From contig NZ_RJKE01000001.1 in NCBI RefSeq assembly GCF_003751225.1, forward strand, positions 5,084,001 through 5,148,000: 64,000 nt of DNA. Direction: 5' to 3'. This document shows, in pieces, positions 25,875 through 34,292 of this stretch; position 1 is the first letter of the stretch, and every line of letters starts with the position of its first letter. A program made the position numbers and the translations under genes. The notes beneath the pieces were generated by a model that did no database searches, was not told the DNA's origin, and worked only from the letters and a program-made list of their open reading frames with translations. The stretch is from Actinocorallia herbida (lineage in GTDB: Bacteria > Actinomycetota > Actinomycetes > Streptosporangiales > Streptosporangiaceae).

Positions 25875-27186
25875 GAACGAGGGCGCCCCGCCCGGTGATC
25901 CCGCCCTCGACGTGCCGCGATTCCCGCTGCTCCCGGCGCTCCCGCCGTTCGCGCAACTCCCCCGGCTCCCACCCGGCACCGGCACCGGCGCCCCGCCGAA
26001 ACCGCCCGCCATCGGCGGAACCCGCCGCCCGCCCAAGCCGCTCCCGCCGACCCCCACCAGAATCGTGCCCCCGGCGAACCCGCCCACCGTCGAGGCGCCC
26101 CTCCCGCTGCCCTCCGCGCTCCCCCAGATCCCGCTGCCCACCCGGGAAGAGCAGGCCGCCGAACGGGTGGTGCGGACGGCTCGCGAGATGATCGGCGCGA
26201 CCAACGCGCACACCCTGGAAGAGATCTACGACCACTATTACGAGAACGGCTTCCGCACCCGACGCGACGAGGCGAGCACGATCTACCGCCGGTTGACCGC
26301 GGACAGGTCGCTCTACACCGCCAAGCCGATCAGCCCCGCAAGGTTCGGCGAATTCCTGAGCATCGCGGAGCAGACGGGGATAGTCACCTCCCAGCTCGTC
26401 ATCAAGGCGGAGACCGACCTCGAAAAATGGCGGGAGGAGTTGGCGGAGCACGAGCGCAGCGTGTTCTTCCTCAAGCTGCAGAAAGAAGTGGATCTGGAAC
26501 TGACGCCAGAACAGGACGCCCTTCTGAACTCCCCGCCACCCGCCAAGCCCCGCCTATGGGCGACCACCCTCACCGAGGCCCTGTCCGTCGGCGACTACAT
26601 CCGGGTCGCCAACAAGCGGAGTTCCCCGGGTCTGTCCGGCGCACTGCGCCGGATCATCGTCAACGTCCGGTCCCAGCAGATCGCGCTCGAGGTCGCGACC
26701 GCGCTCAGCCGGCTGTTCGGAAGCTCCGAAGTATCGCCCTGGCTCACCCTGTACAAGGTCTTCCTCGCGAGCGCCGACCTGAACGAGCCCATCAAGTTCG
26801 ACAAGATCGTCGTCTACTACGCCCCGCACGACTCCGGGGACGGCGAAGACCACGTGGGCGCCGCTCTCGTCTCGACGATCAGCGCGGCGATCCCGCCCGG
26901 CACCGGACTCGACACGTTCGGCCCGTTCTACTCCCCCGTCGCCCCCGGCATCGCCTGGGCCGAAGACCCGTCGACCACCCCCGGCCCACTCCAGACCCTC
27001 AGCTTCTCCCAAGGCCGCGTCACCGCCATCGCCGCCGTCATCCGCGCCAACCCCCACATCCCGACCTTCGACCACTTCCTCACCCACATCACCACCCAAC
27101 TCCAAAAAATGAACATCGACCCCTACGCCCCCCACCGCCACCTGGGCCCCTCCACCGGCCCCAGCCCCCGCCCCTCCCACTCCTGA
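25735..27186 (+). CDS. HopA1-like effector candidate 2, tandem paralogue
   Basis: 483 residues with the same architecture as its neighbour: leader MLPQSRKKSRKKTDDTEQDR, a longer proline-rich linker (about 45-140), a helical middle and a C-terminal HopA1-like domain (GDYIRVANKRS, RRIIVNVRSQQIA, FDKIVVYYAPHD, PGIAWAEDPSTT, SFSQGRVTAIA). Both proteins end in a similar tail (SPRPSRS / SPRPSHS). ATG 25735 has the identical AGGAGG ribosome site. The linkers differ in sequence while leader and domain are kept, as expected if the leader is a recognition or loading signal and the linker a flexible tether. HopA1 membership is a motif-level judgement. Confidence 0.6.
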   Translation: MLPQSRKKSRKKTDDTEQDRPVLSRPRNLNTRPDGPAPLPLRLPAPANEGAPPGDPALDVPRFPLLPALPPFAQLPRLPPGTGTGAPPKPPAIGGTRRPPKPLPPTPTRIVPPANPPTVEAPLPLPSALPQIPLPTREEQAAERVVRTAREMIGATNAHTLEEIYDHYYENGFRTRRDEASTIYRRLTADRSLYTAKPISPARFGEFLSIAEQTGIVTSQLVIKAETDLEKWREELAEHERSVFFLKLQKEVDLELTPEQDALLNSPPPAKPRLWATTLTEALSVGDYIRVANKRSSPGLSGALRRIIVNVRSQQIALEVATALSRLFGSSEVSPWLTLYKVFLASADLNEPIKFDKIVVYYAPHDSGDGEDHVGAALVSTISAAIPPGTGLDTFGPFYSPVAPGIAWAEDPSTTPGPLQTLSFSQGRVTAIAAVIRANPHIPTFDHFLTHITTQLQKMNIDPYAPHRHLGPSTGPSPRPSHS

Positions 27187-27195
27187 CCGCCCATC

Positions 27196-28128
27196 TCACC
27201 GACCGGCACCTTCGAGGGAATCCACGAAGGCGATCATCTCGCGATGGATGACGGCCTTGGCGGGGTTGGGGAAGCGGATGTTGTGCCGGTGATACCGGTG
27301 GAAGGCGATGATGAGGGCCGCATGCTCGGTGTGGTCGGGCAGGGCGGCAAGGTCCGCCGGGGTCAGCGGTCGGGTCTTCGTGTAACCGTCGACGATCAGA
27401 GCGGCGCGGCCGGCATCGAGTCGGCCGCCGGCATTGGCCAGGCCGAGCAGGGTCATGCCCAGGTCCAGGAGGTCGCTGTCGAGTGAGACGGTCTCCCAGT
27501 CCAGGAGGGCAAGGTCACCCGTCGGGCGGACGACGAGATTGTCGGTGAAGACGTCGCCGTGGCTGATGACCTGGGCGCGGGGCGGCAGGCCCGCTTCTCG
27601 GTCCCGGACTGCCGCCAGCCGGGCGGTCAGCCAGGCGGCGAACTCGCGGTCTGGAAAGTCGACGATGGCCGCCTCGTGCGCGGGCGACAGGCGACGGGTA
27701 CCGGCCGGGAGTTGGGGAACCCTGTCGGTCGGCAACATGTGGAGCCGGGCCAGGAGCGCTCCTGCGGCGGGCAGGAGGTCGGGCGGTAGTTCATCCACGG
27801 AGCGGCCGGGGATCCAGCTCTTGAGCAGGATCGGCTTGCCGTCGAGCAGGGAGACCGAATCACCGGCGGCGTTGCGCACGATCTCGACCGTGGGCAGCCC
27901 GAGGGAGAACAGGGCCTCGGTGTGCTCGGCCAGGCGGAGCGCGCTGGCGTGGTCGTGGTTGTCTAGGATCGTCAGGACGTGGGTGCCCTGATCGGAGGTG
28001 GCCCGGAAGCTGGAGTTGGCGGCGCCGCCCGCGAGGGGCTCCAGTGCCAGGCCGGTCAAGGAGTAGAGCGCGGAGATCCCCGCGAGGTCGAGGTCCGCGA
28101 CGGTCGTATAAGTGGCCACCTTGATCAT
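27196..28128 (-). CDS. Aminoglycoside phosphotransferase / homoserine kinase II-like kinase
   Basis: 310 residues of the APH/choline-kinase fold: glycine-rich region LEPLAGGAANSSFRAT (near 30-45), ILLKSWIPG, the catalytic-loop Brenner motif ISHGDVFTDNLVV (about 205) and the metal-binding DWETVSLDSDLLDLG. It should phosphorylate a small hydroxylated substrate such as homoserine, an aminoglycoside or choline. Convergent with the HopA1-like genes, with only 9 bases between stops, and upstream it overlaps the STAND gene end by 4 bases on the same strand, so it is co-translated with that gene. Confidence 0.85.
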   Translation of the reverse strand: MIKVATYTTVADLDLAGISALYSLTGLALEPLAGGAANSSFRATSDQGTHVLTILDNHDHASALRLAEHTEALFSLGLPTVEIVRNAAGDSVSLLDGKPILLKSWIPGRSVDELPPDLLPAAGALLARLHMLPTDRVPQLPAGTRRLSPAHEAAIVDFPDREFAAWLTARLAAVRDREAGLPPRAQVISHGDVFTDNLVVRPTGDLALLDWETVSLDSDLLDLGMTLLGLANAGGRLDAGRAALIVDGYTKTRPLTPADLAALPDHTEHAALIIAFHRYHRHNIRFPNPAKAVIHREMIAFVDSLEGAGR

Positions 28129-30779
28129 TCTCCCCTGCGGCCGCTGATTTCGCGGCGTCTGTCGAGAACGAGTCCCGTCCAGCGAGCGCGTGTCGCCTCA
28201 GTGCCGTCGATCCAACGGGCTCGGGGCAGGTCGGCGGGGGCCTGCTCGCCGGTCATGAAGTAGGTGAGTTCCACCAGGTAGGCGAACTCCGCGCCGCGCA
28301 CCGACTCCCCGAGCCACTCGCGGCCGGTCCGCAGAAGGTCCGGCGCGCCGATGACGGCCGCGTGGAAGCACAGGGCGAACTTGGCGTAGGCGACGCAGGA
28401 CGACAGCCCGTTGTGCGACGCGAGGGTCGCGGCCTCGGTCGCCCGGTCGAGCAGGTCGGACCCATGACCGGCGTCGGCGAGCAGGCGGGCGTTCGTGACC
28501 TGGAGCTCGGCGAAGCGGGCCTGGCTGCCGCGCAGCATGTGGTCGGCCCGGTCGATCTGCTCGATGGCCCGAGCCCGGTCGGCGAAGGCCGCGGAGAACG
28601 CCAGGTATGCCTGGCACAAGGCGGCCTCCCCGTGCTGCCGCCTATCGACGGCGAGGTCGCGAGCCTGGGCGAACGAGGCGCAGGCGGGGCCTATCGAGCC
28701 TTGGGTCCACAGGATCTCGCCGACCGTGCGTTCCTTCTTCCCTTCGGCGCCGAGTCCTTCCGCGGCGGCTATCGCCTCGGGAAAGTGCCCGAGGCGCCGG
28801 GTCAGATGGAGGATTCCGCGGGCCGCATCCGGGGCGAGCCGTCCGCCGCCGTCGGCCACCGCGCGCATTCCCTCCAGAGACACCGTGAGGTTGCCGAGGT
28901 CGCGCTCGCATTCGGCGAGGAAATAGATGGGCAGTTCCCTCAGGCCGGCAGGAAGCGTCCCTGCCGCGAGGACCTCGCGCAGCCGTTCAGCGGTGAGACT
29001 CCGGTGCTGCCGCTGCCGTTGGGCGATCGCCGAGAGGGACGCGGCGAGGGCCGTCGCCGGGGCGTCGAGGTTCGTGGAAGAGCCTGACTCGATCGGCTCC
29101 CAGACGAAGTCCTGGACGTAGGCATAGGCGGCGTCGGCGAGCCAGCCGAGGTCCAGGTCGTGGTCGCGGGCCAGGCTCAGACCCTGGCGCAGGCATCCGA
29201 GCAGCACCCGTCGGCTCGGCTCACGCCCGCCCCGCTCGAACTCCGCGCCGAGCGCGTCGAACGCGCGCTGGGCGGCGCGCCGCCAGTCGCGTTCGCTCCA
29301 GCGGTCCTCGCTCGACGTGTCGGCGCTGCGCACCGCCGTCCGCACCAGTTCGTGCAGGTGGTAGGGCCAGACCGCCCCTGGCGCGGTCTCGACGAACGGG
29401 CGGTCGGTCAGCCGCAGGACCGCCGAGTCCCGGTCCAGCCCGGCCGCCGCGGCGGCGAGGTCGACCGAGAAGGAATCGAAGAGGCTGACGGCTCGCAGCA
29501 CGTCGCGTTCCTCATCGGAAAGGTCGCGGAAGATCCTGGCCAGCAGGGCGGGAAACTCGGCATCGAACTCGTCCACGGCTGGAGCATTCCCCGTCCGCTC
29601 GTGCAGATCCAGGAAGCGCATCACCGCCAGGTCGAGGTAGAGCGGCAGGCCGCCCGAGCGGCGCACCAGGACCCGCCGGATCTCCTCGCCGATGAGCGCC
29701 CGCTCATCGACGACCAGGCGCCTGCTCAGGTAGTCCTCGCCGTCCTGCGGGGACAGATAGCCGACCCGATACTGCCGCGGATCGGCGGTCGCCCCGGGCA
29801 CCAGGTTCGGCCAGCACTCGGGCCCGACCCAGTCCAGCTGCCCTTCCAGGCCTTGGTCGTCCCAGCGCAACCGGTTGCGGCCGGTGACGATGAACAGGAC
29901 GTTCGGCATGAGCCAGACCATGCGCTGGATCAGCCGTTCCAAGTCACGGTGCACCCTGTCACCGACGTCCTCGAACGTGTCGAGCAGCACCACCGGCGTC
30001 ACGGAATCCGCGGCCGGGATCTGGGCGAGGTCCCACGCCAGGAGGTGCGCGGCGTAGGCGAGGGTCTCCTCGGTCGGCTCGGCCTCCAGGATGTCGGGCA
30101 GCCGGCGGCAGCCGGAGAGCGCCCGGGCGTTGCGGCCTCGCTCACGCAGAGACCGGACGGCGGCGTGCAGAGCCCGGCCCGCCAGGGCCGCGCCGGGGAT
30201 CCCGACGAGCTGGGCCAACTCCCCGACCGTCGACGCCATCTGCTCGCGGAGATTGCCTCCCCGGTCGTACCGGTTCAGGAAGGTGTGGCTCCGAAGGTAG
30301 TCCTCCAAGGGCTCACCCGGATGGCGGTGCTCCCAGTACCGGGCGAGCGCCAGGTCGAACGCGGCCAGCGGGCGCCCGATCTCGGCCAGGGCGAGCCGGA
30401 CGGCCAGCATCACCGATTCGAAGCCCGCACCCGCCTGGTGGGACAGGTCGATCCGGACCGGCAGGACGCGGCCGAACCGTTCGTCCAGGGCCGTCCAGTG
30501 CTCCGGACCTGGGGCACCGGACAGGCGCTCAGCGATCCGCTGGGAAAGGGTGGACTTCCCGATTCCGCCGACGCCGTACAGGGCCAGGACGTTGTGGCGA
30601 GGGTGCTGCACGTCCTCAACGTCGAAGTCCGCGGCACGTCTCTGTGCGACGACGGCGGCGAGGCTTCGGCGGACCGCCTCCCATTCCTCGATCCGGTTGG
30701 CGAACACGTCGACCGGTGTGAGCGCGCGGTTGTTCGTCCGAAACAACGCGTTCAGATCAGGGCGAGGCAGGCTGATCAC
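28125..30779 (-). CDS. STAND-type NTPase with C-terminal TPR-like repeats
   Basis: 884 residues. Walker A is YGVGGIGKSTLS (near 69-80), Walker B-like VVLLDTFEDVGD (near 265), sensor/ARC-like VLFIVTGRNRLRW, a winged-helix-like part with PYHLHELVRTAV (about 505) and a helical TPR-like tail to the end. This is the architecture of signal-transduction ATPases that oligomerise on ligand binding; members act as regulators or in defence. GTG 30779 is the start. The last four bases overlap the kinase gene. There is no recognisable effector domain (nuclease, TIR, protease), so a regulatory role is at least as likely as antiphage defence. Confidence 0.75.
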   Translation of the reverse strand: MISLPRPDLNALFRTNNRALTPVDVFANRIEEWEAVRRSLAAVVAQRRAADFDVEDVQHPRHNVLALYGVGGIGKSTLSQRIAERLSGAPGPEHWTALDERFGRVLPVRIDLSHQAGAGFESVMLAVRLALAEIGRPLAAFDLALARYWEHRHPGEPLEDYLRSHTFLNRYDRGGNLREQMASTVGELAQLVGIPGAALAGRALHAAVRSLRERGRNARALSGCRRLPDILEAEPTEETLAYAAHLLAWDLAQIPAADSVTPVVLLDTFEDVGDRVHRDLERLIQRMVWLMPNVLFIVTGRNRLRWDDQGLEGQLDWVGPECWPNLVPGATADPRQYRVGYLSPQDGEDYLSRRLVVDERALIGEEIRRVLVRRSGGLPLYLDLAVMRFLDLHERTGNAPAVDEFDAEFPALLARIFRDLSDEERDVLRAVSLFDSFSVDLAAAAAGLDRDSAVLRLTDRPFVETAPGAVWPYHLHELVRTAVRSADTSSEDRWSERDWRRAAQRAFDALGAEFERGGREPSRRVLLGCLRQGLSLARDHDLDLGWLADAAYAYVQDFVWEPIESGSSTNLDAPATALAASLSAIAQRQRQHRSLTAERLREVLAAGTLPAGLRELPIYFLAECERDLGNLTVSLEGMRAVADGGGRLAPDAARGILHLTRRLGHFPEAIAAAEGLGAEGKKERTVGEILWTQGSIGPACASFAQARDLAVDRRQHGEAALCQAYLAFSAAFADRARAIEQIDRADHMLRGSQARFAELQVTNARLLADAGHGSDLLDRATEAATLASHNGLSSCVAYAKFALCFHAAVIGAPDLLRTGREWLGESVRGAEFAYLVELTYFMTGEQAPADLPRARWIDGTEATRARWTGLVLDRRREISGRRGE

Positions 30780-30871
30780 CTTCCAGGGAGGCTTTCACGG
30801 TCCACTGTGCACTTCGGTGCGGCACTCGGACGCGGTGAATCGTCAATTCGTTCTCCGCGGTCCGGATGCGG

Positions 30872-31063
30872 TCAGGGCTGGGCGTCGTGGTGCTTGATGC
30901 CGGTGAGCAGGTGGGTGAAGTGGCGGGGGGACAGGGTCAGGTGACCGAGGTGCGGGTTCTTGGAGTCCCGGACGGCGACGGCCGAGGGGAAGGGGGCCAG
31001 TTCCACGCACAAATCGTCGTCGACGCCTCCGCTGTAAGAACTCTTGCGCCACGTCGCGTTCAT
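30872..31063 (-). CDS. DUF397 protein
   Basis: 63 residues with the family signature TWRKSSYSGG near the start and VAVRDSKNP in the middle. DUF397 proteins are small partners of XRE/DUF5753 regulators in actinobacteria. ATG 31063 has GGAGG upstream and overlaps the stop of the XRE gene in an ATGA arrangement, the normal coupling for this pair. Its partner is frameshifted here. Confidence 0.92.
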   Translation of the reverse strand: MNATWRKSSYSGGVDDDLCVELAPFPSAVAVRDSKNPHLGHLTLSPRHFTHLLTGIKHHDAQP

Positions 31064-31883
31064 GATGAGAAGACCTCCAATTGGTGACAGATCCGGGCGT
31101 TGGTCTCGTCCTGCGACAGGGCGATCCTGCCGATTCGGTCGAAATCTGTGCCGAGCTGGCGGGATTCGGAGGGTTCCTCGATGAGCCGTCCACCGTTCTT
31201 CGCACCGGCATAAGCGATATCTCGCGACTCCAGCTGAGGATGCGGAATCTCCCGTCTGCGCCCGCATGATGCCCCGCCGACTTGGGGACTATGCGCACCG
31301 AGGTCTTCGTCCCCCGATTGACCTTGAGCAGATGGGTCAACTGCTCGACCATGACCTTCCCTTCTCCGGCCGGGATCTCGATGGCCGCCTCGTCGATGAG
31401 GACCCAGACCCAGGGCGCGTCCTCCCGGTCGAGCGTGGTCGCCTGCGCCATCAGGCGGCGCTCGACTTCTGCCTCGACGCCCTCCGGGCCCCGCAGGCTT
31501 TCGCCCAACAGCCCGCGTATGTAGCCCTCGGTCTGAAACGGGATGGGGATGACGTTTCCCGCGTACGCCTTGATGACCTGCGCCTCGCACTCGTATCGGA
31601 TGAACTGCTTCATCCACTCCGGATCGTGGCCGTGGCGGGCGTAGTGCAGGAGGAGTTGGAGCAGAAAGCCCGTGCGGAAGTGCTGGTCCAACAGGAAGGC
31701 CTGGCGGTCGTCGATGCGCAGGCGGGCGGCCTCGATGTTGGAGACCGTGGAGCGGGCCACGCCGATGAGGGTGCCCACCTGGGCCAGGGTGAGCTCGTTC
31801 TTCTCGCGTAGGTGGCGGAGCTGGAAGGCAAGCCAGTGCCATAGGGAAATGCGGGGGTCGAGGGGTTCGCGGACGACCGGCAT
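31060..31883 (-). pseudogene. XRE/DUF5753 regulator, frameshifted
   Basis: The N-terminal part, from ATG 31883 (GGAGG upstream), has the XRE helix-turn-helix (LTLAQVGTLIGVARSTVSNIE) and the DUF5753 body through GRFRIL in one frame. The C-terminal part (LESRDIAYAGAKNGGRLIEE to LEVFSS) is in another frame. One missing base near 31236 (plus strand CTG|AGG, minus CCTCAG instead of CCTCCAG) joins them and restores the usual family end. The stop overlaps the DUF397 start by ATGA, showing the restored frame is the original one. As written, translation would run on past the DUF397 gene. Either a real mutation or an assembly error. Confidence 0.85.
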
Positions 31884-31997
31884 CAACGCCTCCGTTGTAT
31901 CGCGTTCGCGCAGAACATCCGGCCGGGGACCGGGCTCCTGCCATCGTCAACGCAGTTCTACACCGCCGACCACCTGCGACGACACCGGAATCGGACC

Positions 31998-32420
31998 ATG
32001 CGCCACGACGATCTCGCTCTGCCCACCCTCGCCTCTCCCGCCGCCCCCGGGCTCGCCCGGACCCTCATTTCCCAAAGGCTCAACAAATGGGGCCTAGAGG
32101 GCATTCTGGACGATGTTCTTCTCGTCTCATCCGAAATCCTTACCAATGCCGCAGAAGCCGCTCCCGGTGAGCAGCTGCGGCTCCACCTCACCCGCGAGTC
32201 CGGCGGCGCGTTCCTCCAGGTCTGGGACCCCAGCCCCCGCCTGCCCGGCTCCCGCCACGCCGCCCCGCTCACCCTGGACGCCCTCGACGCCACCCGTCCC
32301 GAGGGCCGGGACCACGGCGGAGGCTGGGGTCTGCGCCTCGTCCAGGCCCTCGCCACCGCCTGCGGCCACCGGCCGACGCCCCCGGCCGGCAAATGGGTCT
32401 GGGCCCGCTGCGCCACCCCT
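31998..32420 (+). CDS. HATPase_c anti-sigma/serine-kinase-like protein, stop codon not found
   Basis: About 140 residues form a GHKL ATPase-like domain: VLLVSSEILTNAAEAAPG (N-box, near 44), FLQVWDPSP and GGGWGLRLVQALATACG (G2 box), then GKWVWARC where such proteins normally end. ATG 31998 diverges from the XRE regulator, a frequent neighbourhood. The frame has no stop at the expected place and stays open to 35504, through genes in other frames and into the P450 gene in the same frame. I therefore give only the domain; the end is a guess, and a frameshift or lost stop near 32415 is likely. Confidence 0.6.
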
Positions 32421-32520
32421 GGTCCGGGCTTCGGGCCACGCCGGGAGCGAGCGGCATCGCCCCCTCAGCGTCACCGGGGGCGGCCTCCGGGAGCGGGGCG
32501 CGGGCTGGGAGGATCGGCGC

Positions 32521-33297
32521 ATGAGCGTGCTCCCCGAGGCCTTCTACCTGCCCGCCGACGATGGCGGATTCGAGCCCACGAGGGCGACGCAGAGCCTGTG
32601 GGATCCCGACGCGCAGCACGGCGGGCCGCCGACCGCGCTGCTCGCGCACGTCCTCGACGGGTCCGCGGCGGCGGGCACGCGGATGGCCCGGATCAGCGTC
32701 GACTTCCTCGGGCCGATCCCGCGCCGGCCCGCACGGGTCGCGGTGACGGAGCTCCGGCCGGGGCGGCTCGTCCGGCTCGCCCAGGCCGACCTCGTCATCG
32801 ACGGGCGCGCCGCCGTCACCGCCCGCGCCTGGTACATCGCCACCGGTCCCACCCCTCCCGTGGAGACCCCCTCCGCTCCCCCTCCCCCGGTCCCGTCCGC
32901 CCCGGACCGCCCCCAGACCGTCGCCTCCTCCGACTTCGGCTACGGCCAGGCCATCGAGTGGCGCTTCACCGAGTCCGACGCGCCCGGCACCACCGGCGTC
33001 TGGACCCGCGTCCGCGTCCCCCTCGTCGCCGGGCAGGACCTCACCGGCCTCGCCCGCGCCCTCATCGTCGCCGACTCCGCCAACGGCCTGTCCCTGACGC
33101 TCCCGCCCGACCGCTGGCTCTCCATCCCGCCCACCATGACCGCCACCCTCCTGCGCCCCCCGACCGGCGAATGGGTCCACATGGAATGCCGCACCCACCT
33201 CTCCGACGACGGCCTCGGCCTCGCCGAAGCCACCCTCCGCGACCCCAAGGGCCTCCTCGCCGAGGTCGCCCAGCCCCTCCTCATCCGCGCCCGCTGA
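32521..33297 (+). CDS. Thioesterase family protein (TesB/acyl-CoA thioesterase-like)
   Basis: 258 residues with the double hot-dog layout: an N-terminal half with QHGGPPTALLAHVLD and RISVDFLGPIPRRPARV, and a second half with QAIEWRF and WVHMECRTHLSDDGLGLAEATLRDPKG. This matches actinobacterial thioesterase-family proteins that hydrolyse acyl-CoA thioesters. ATG 32521 is a clear domain start. The gene overlaps the run-on frame of the upstream HATPase gene. Confidence 0.85.
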   Translation: MSVLPEAFYLPADDGGFEPTRATQSLWDPDAQHGGPPTALLAHVLDGSAAAGTRMARISVDFLGPIPRRPARVAVTELRPGRLVRLAQADLVIDGRAAVTARAWYIATGPTPPVETPSAPPPPVPSAPDRPQTVASSDFGYGQAIEWRFTESDAPGTTGVWTRVRVPLVAGQDLTGLARALIVADSANGLSLTLPPDRWLSIPPTMTATLLRPPTGEWVHMECRTHLSDDGLGLAEATLRDPKGLLAEVAQPLLIRAR

Positions 33298-33332
33298 ACC
33301 CCGGCACGGGCAGATCGGGCGCCCGTCCCAGC

Positions 33333-34145
33333 TCAGCGGGCGGCGATGGGAAAACGGCCGGCGGTCTCCGGCGGGGGGACCGGGATCAGGACGAACTGGG
33401 CGTCCTGCGGGTCGGCGAGGGTGATCGCCAGTCCGTAGAGCGGGTCGTCGAGCTCCTTGATGCGGACCGCGCCCAGCGCCTCGGCGCGGTCCGCCGCCTC
33501 CCGCACGTCGGCGACCGCGAAATGCACGAGCCAGGCCGACAGGGTCTCGGCGCCGGTCTCCGGCGGGATCGGCTTCATGCTCGCGACGACCCGTCCGCCG
33601 ACCGTCCAGTGCACCCGGTCGCTCTCCCGGACCCGGCCCCAGCCGAAGACGCGCGGGTAGAAGCCCTGCGCCCGTTCGGGGTCCCGGGTGAGCAGCTCGG
33701 TCCACGACCAGTAGCCGGGGCGTCCGGCCGCCTGCGTGCAGCCCCAGTCCTCCGGCTTCCACAGCATGAAGAAGACGTCCTCGGGGTCGAGGCAGCCCGC
33801 GAGCGTGCCATGCCCGTTCAGCGACCGCGGCTCCACGACGATCTGCCCGCCCGCCTCCCGCACCAGGTCCGCGCTCGTCCGGACGTCCTCGACGGTGAAG
33901 TAGACGGTCCAGTTCGCCGCGGCGCCCGACGTCGCCTCAGGCCAGAGGCCGGCCGCGCTCTTGCCCTCATGCATGAAGCGGCCGTAGCCCTCGAACTCCT
34001 CGTACTCCATCCGCCACCCGAAGAGCTCGCCGTAGAAGCTCGCCGCCTCACCGGGATCCCCGGCGGCGAGCTCCACCCAGCAGGGCTGTCCCGGCACTAC
34101 CCCGTCATCTCGCGGCATACCTTCATCGTCACCGGCCGCCCGCAT
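33333..34145 (-). CDS. Two-domain VOC (glyoxalase/bleomycin-resistance) protein
   Basis: 270 residues with two VOC modules: GQPCWVELAAGDPGEAASFYGELFGW (about 20-45) and GYWSWTELLTRDPERAQGFYPRVFGW (about 150-175). The fold binds a metal and small ligands; this branch is often annotated as glyoxalase or hydroxylase. ATG 34145 is preferred because GGGGGAG lies eight bases upstream; ATG 34118 has a purine run too close to the start. Convergent with the thioesterase, divergent from the P450. Confidence 0.85.
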   Translation of the reverse strand: MRAAGDDEGMPRDDGVVPGQPCWVELAAGDPGEAASFYGELFGWRMEYEEFEGYGRFMHEGKSAAGLWPEATSGAAANWTVYFTVEDVRTSADLVREAGGQIVVEPRSLNGHGTLAGCLDPEDVFFMLWKPEDWGCTQAAGRPGYWSWTELLTRDPERAQGFYPRVFGWGRVRESDRVHWTVGGRVVASMKPIPPETGAETLSAWLVHFAVADVREAADRAEALGAVRIKELDDPLYGLAITLADPQDAQFVLIPVPPPETAGRFPIAAR

Positions 34146-34292
34146 CGGCGAACTCCCCCAGGGCAGACCTTTACCCGGCTCGTTCCGCGCCCGGCTCTCC
34201 TCCGCGCCGACCCCGGCCGACCATGGCCGTTGACCGTCGCGCCGCGTTTTCGTACGTTCCGTGAGGGTGGTTTCACTACGGGAGGCGCTGCG

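Noticed and set aside
24175-28128. A class V lanthipeptide cluster
   Set aside because: Only HopA1-like and APH-like genes are present, convergent rather than in an operon, and no precursor peptide is seen.
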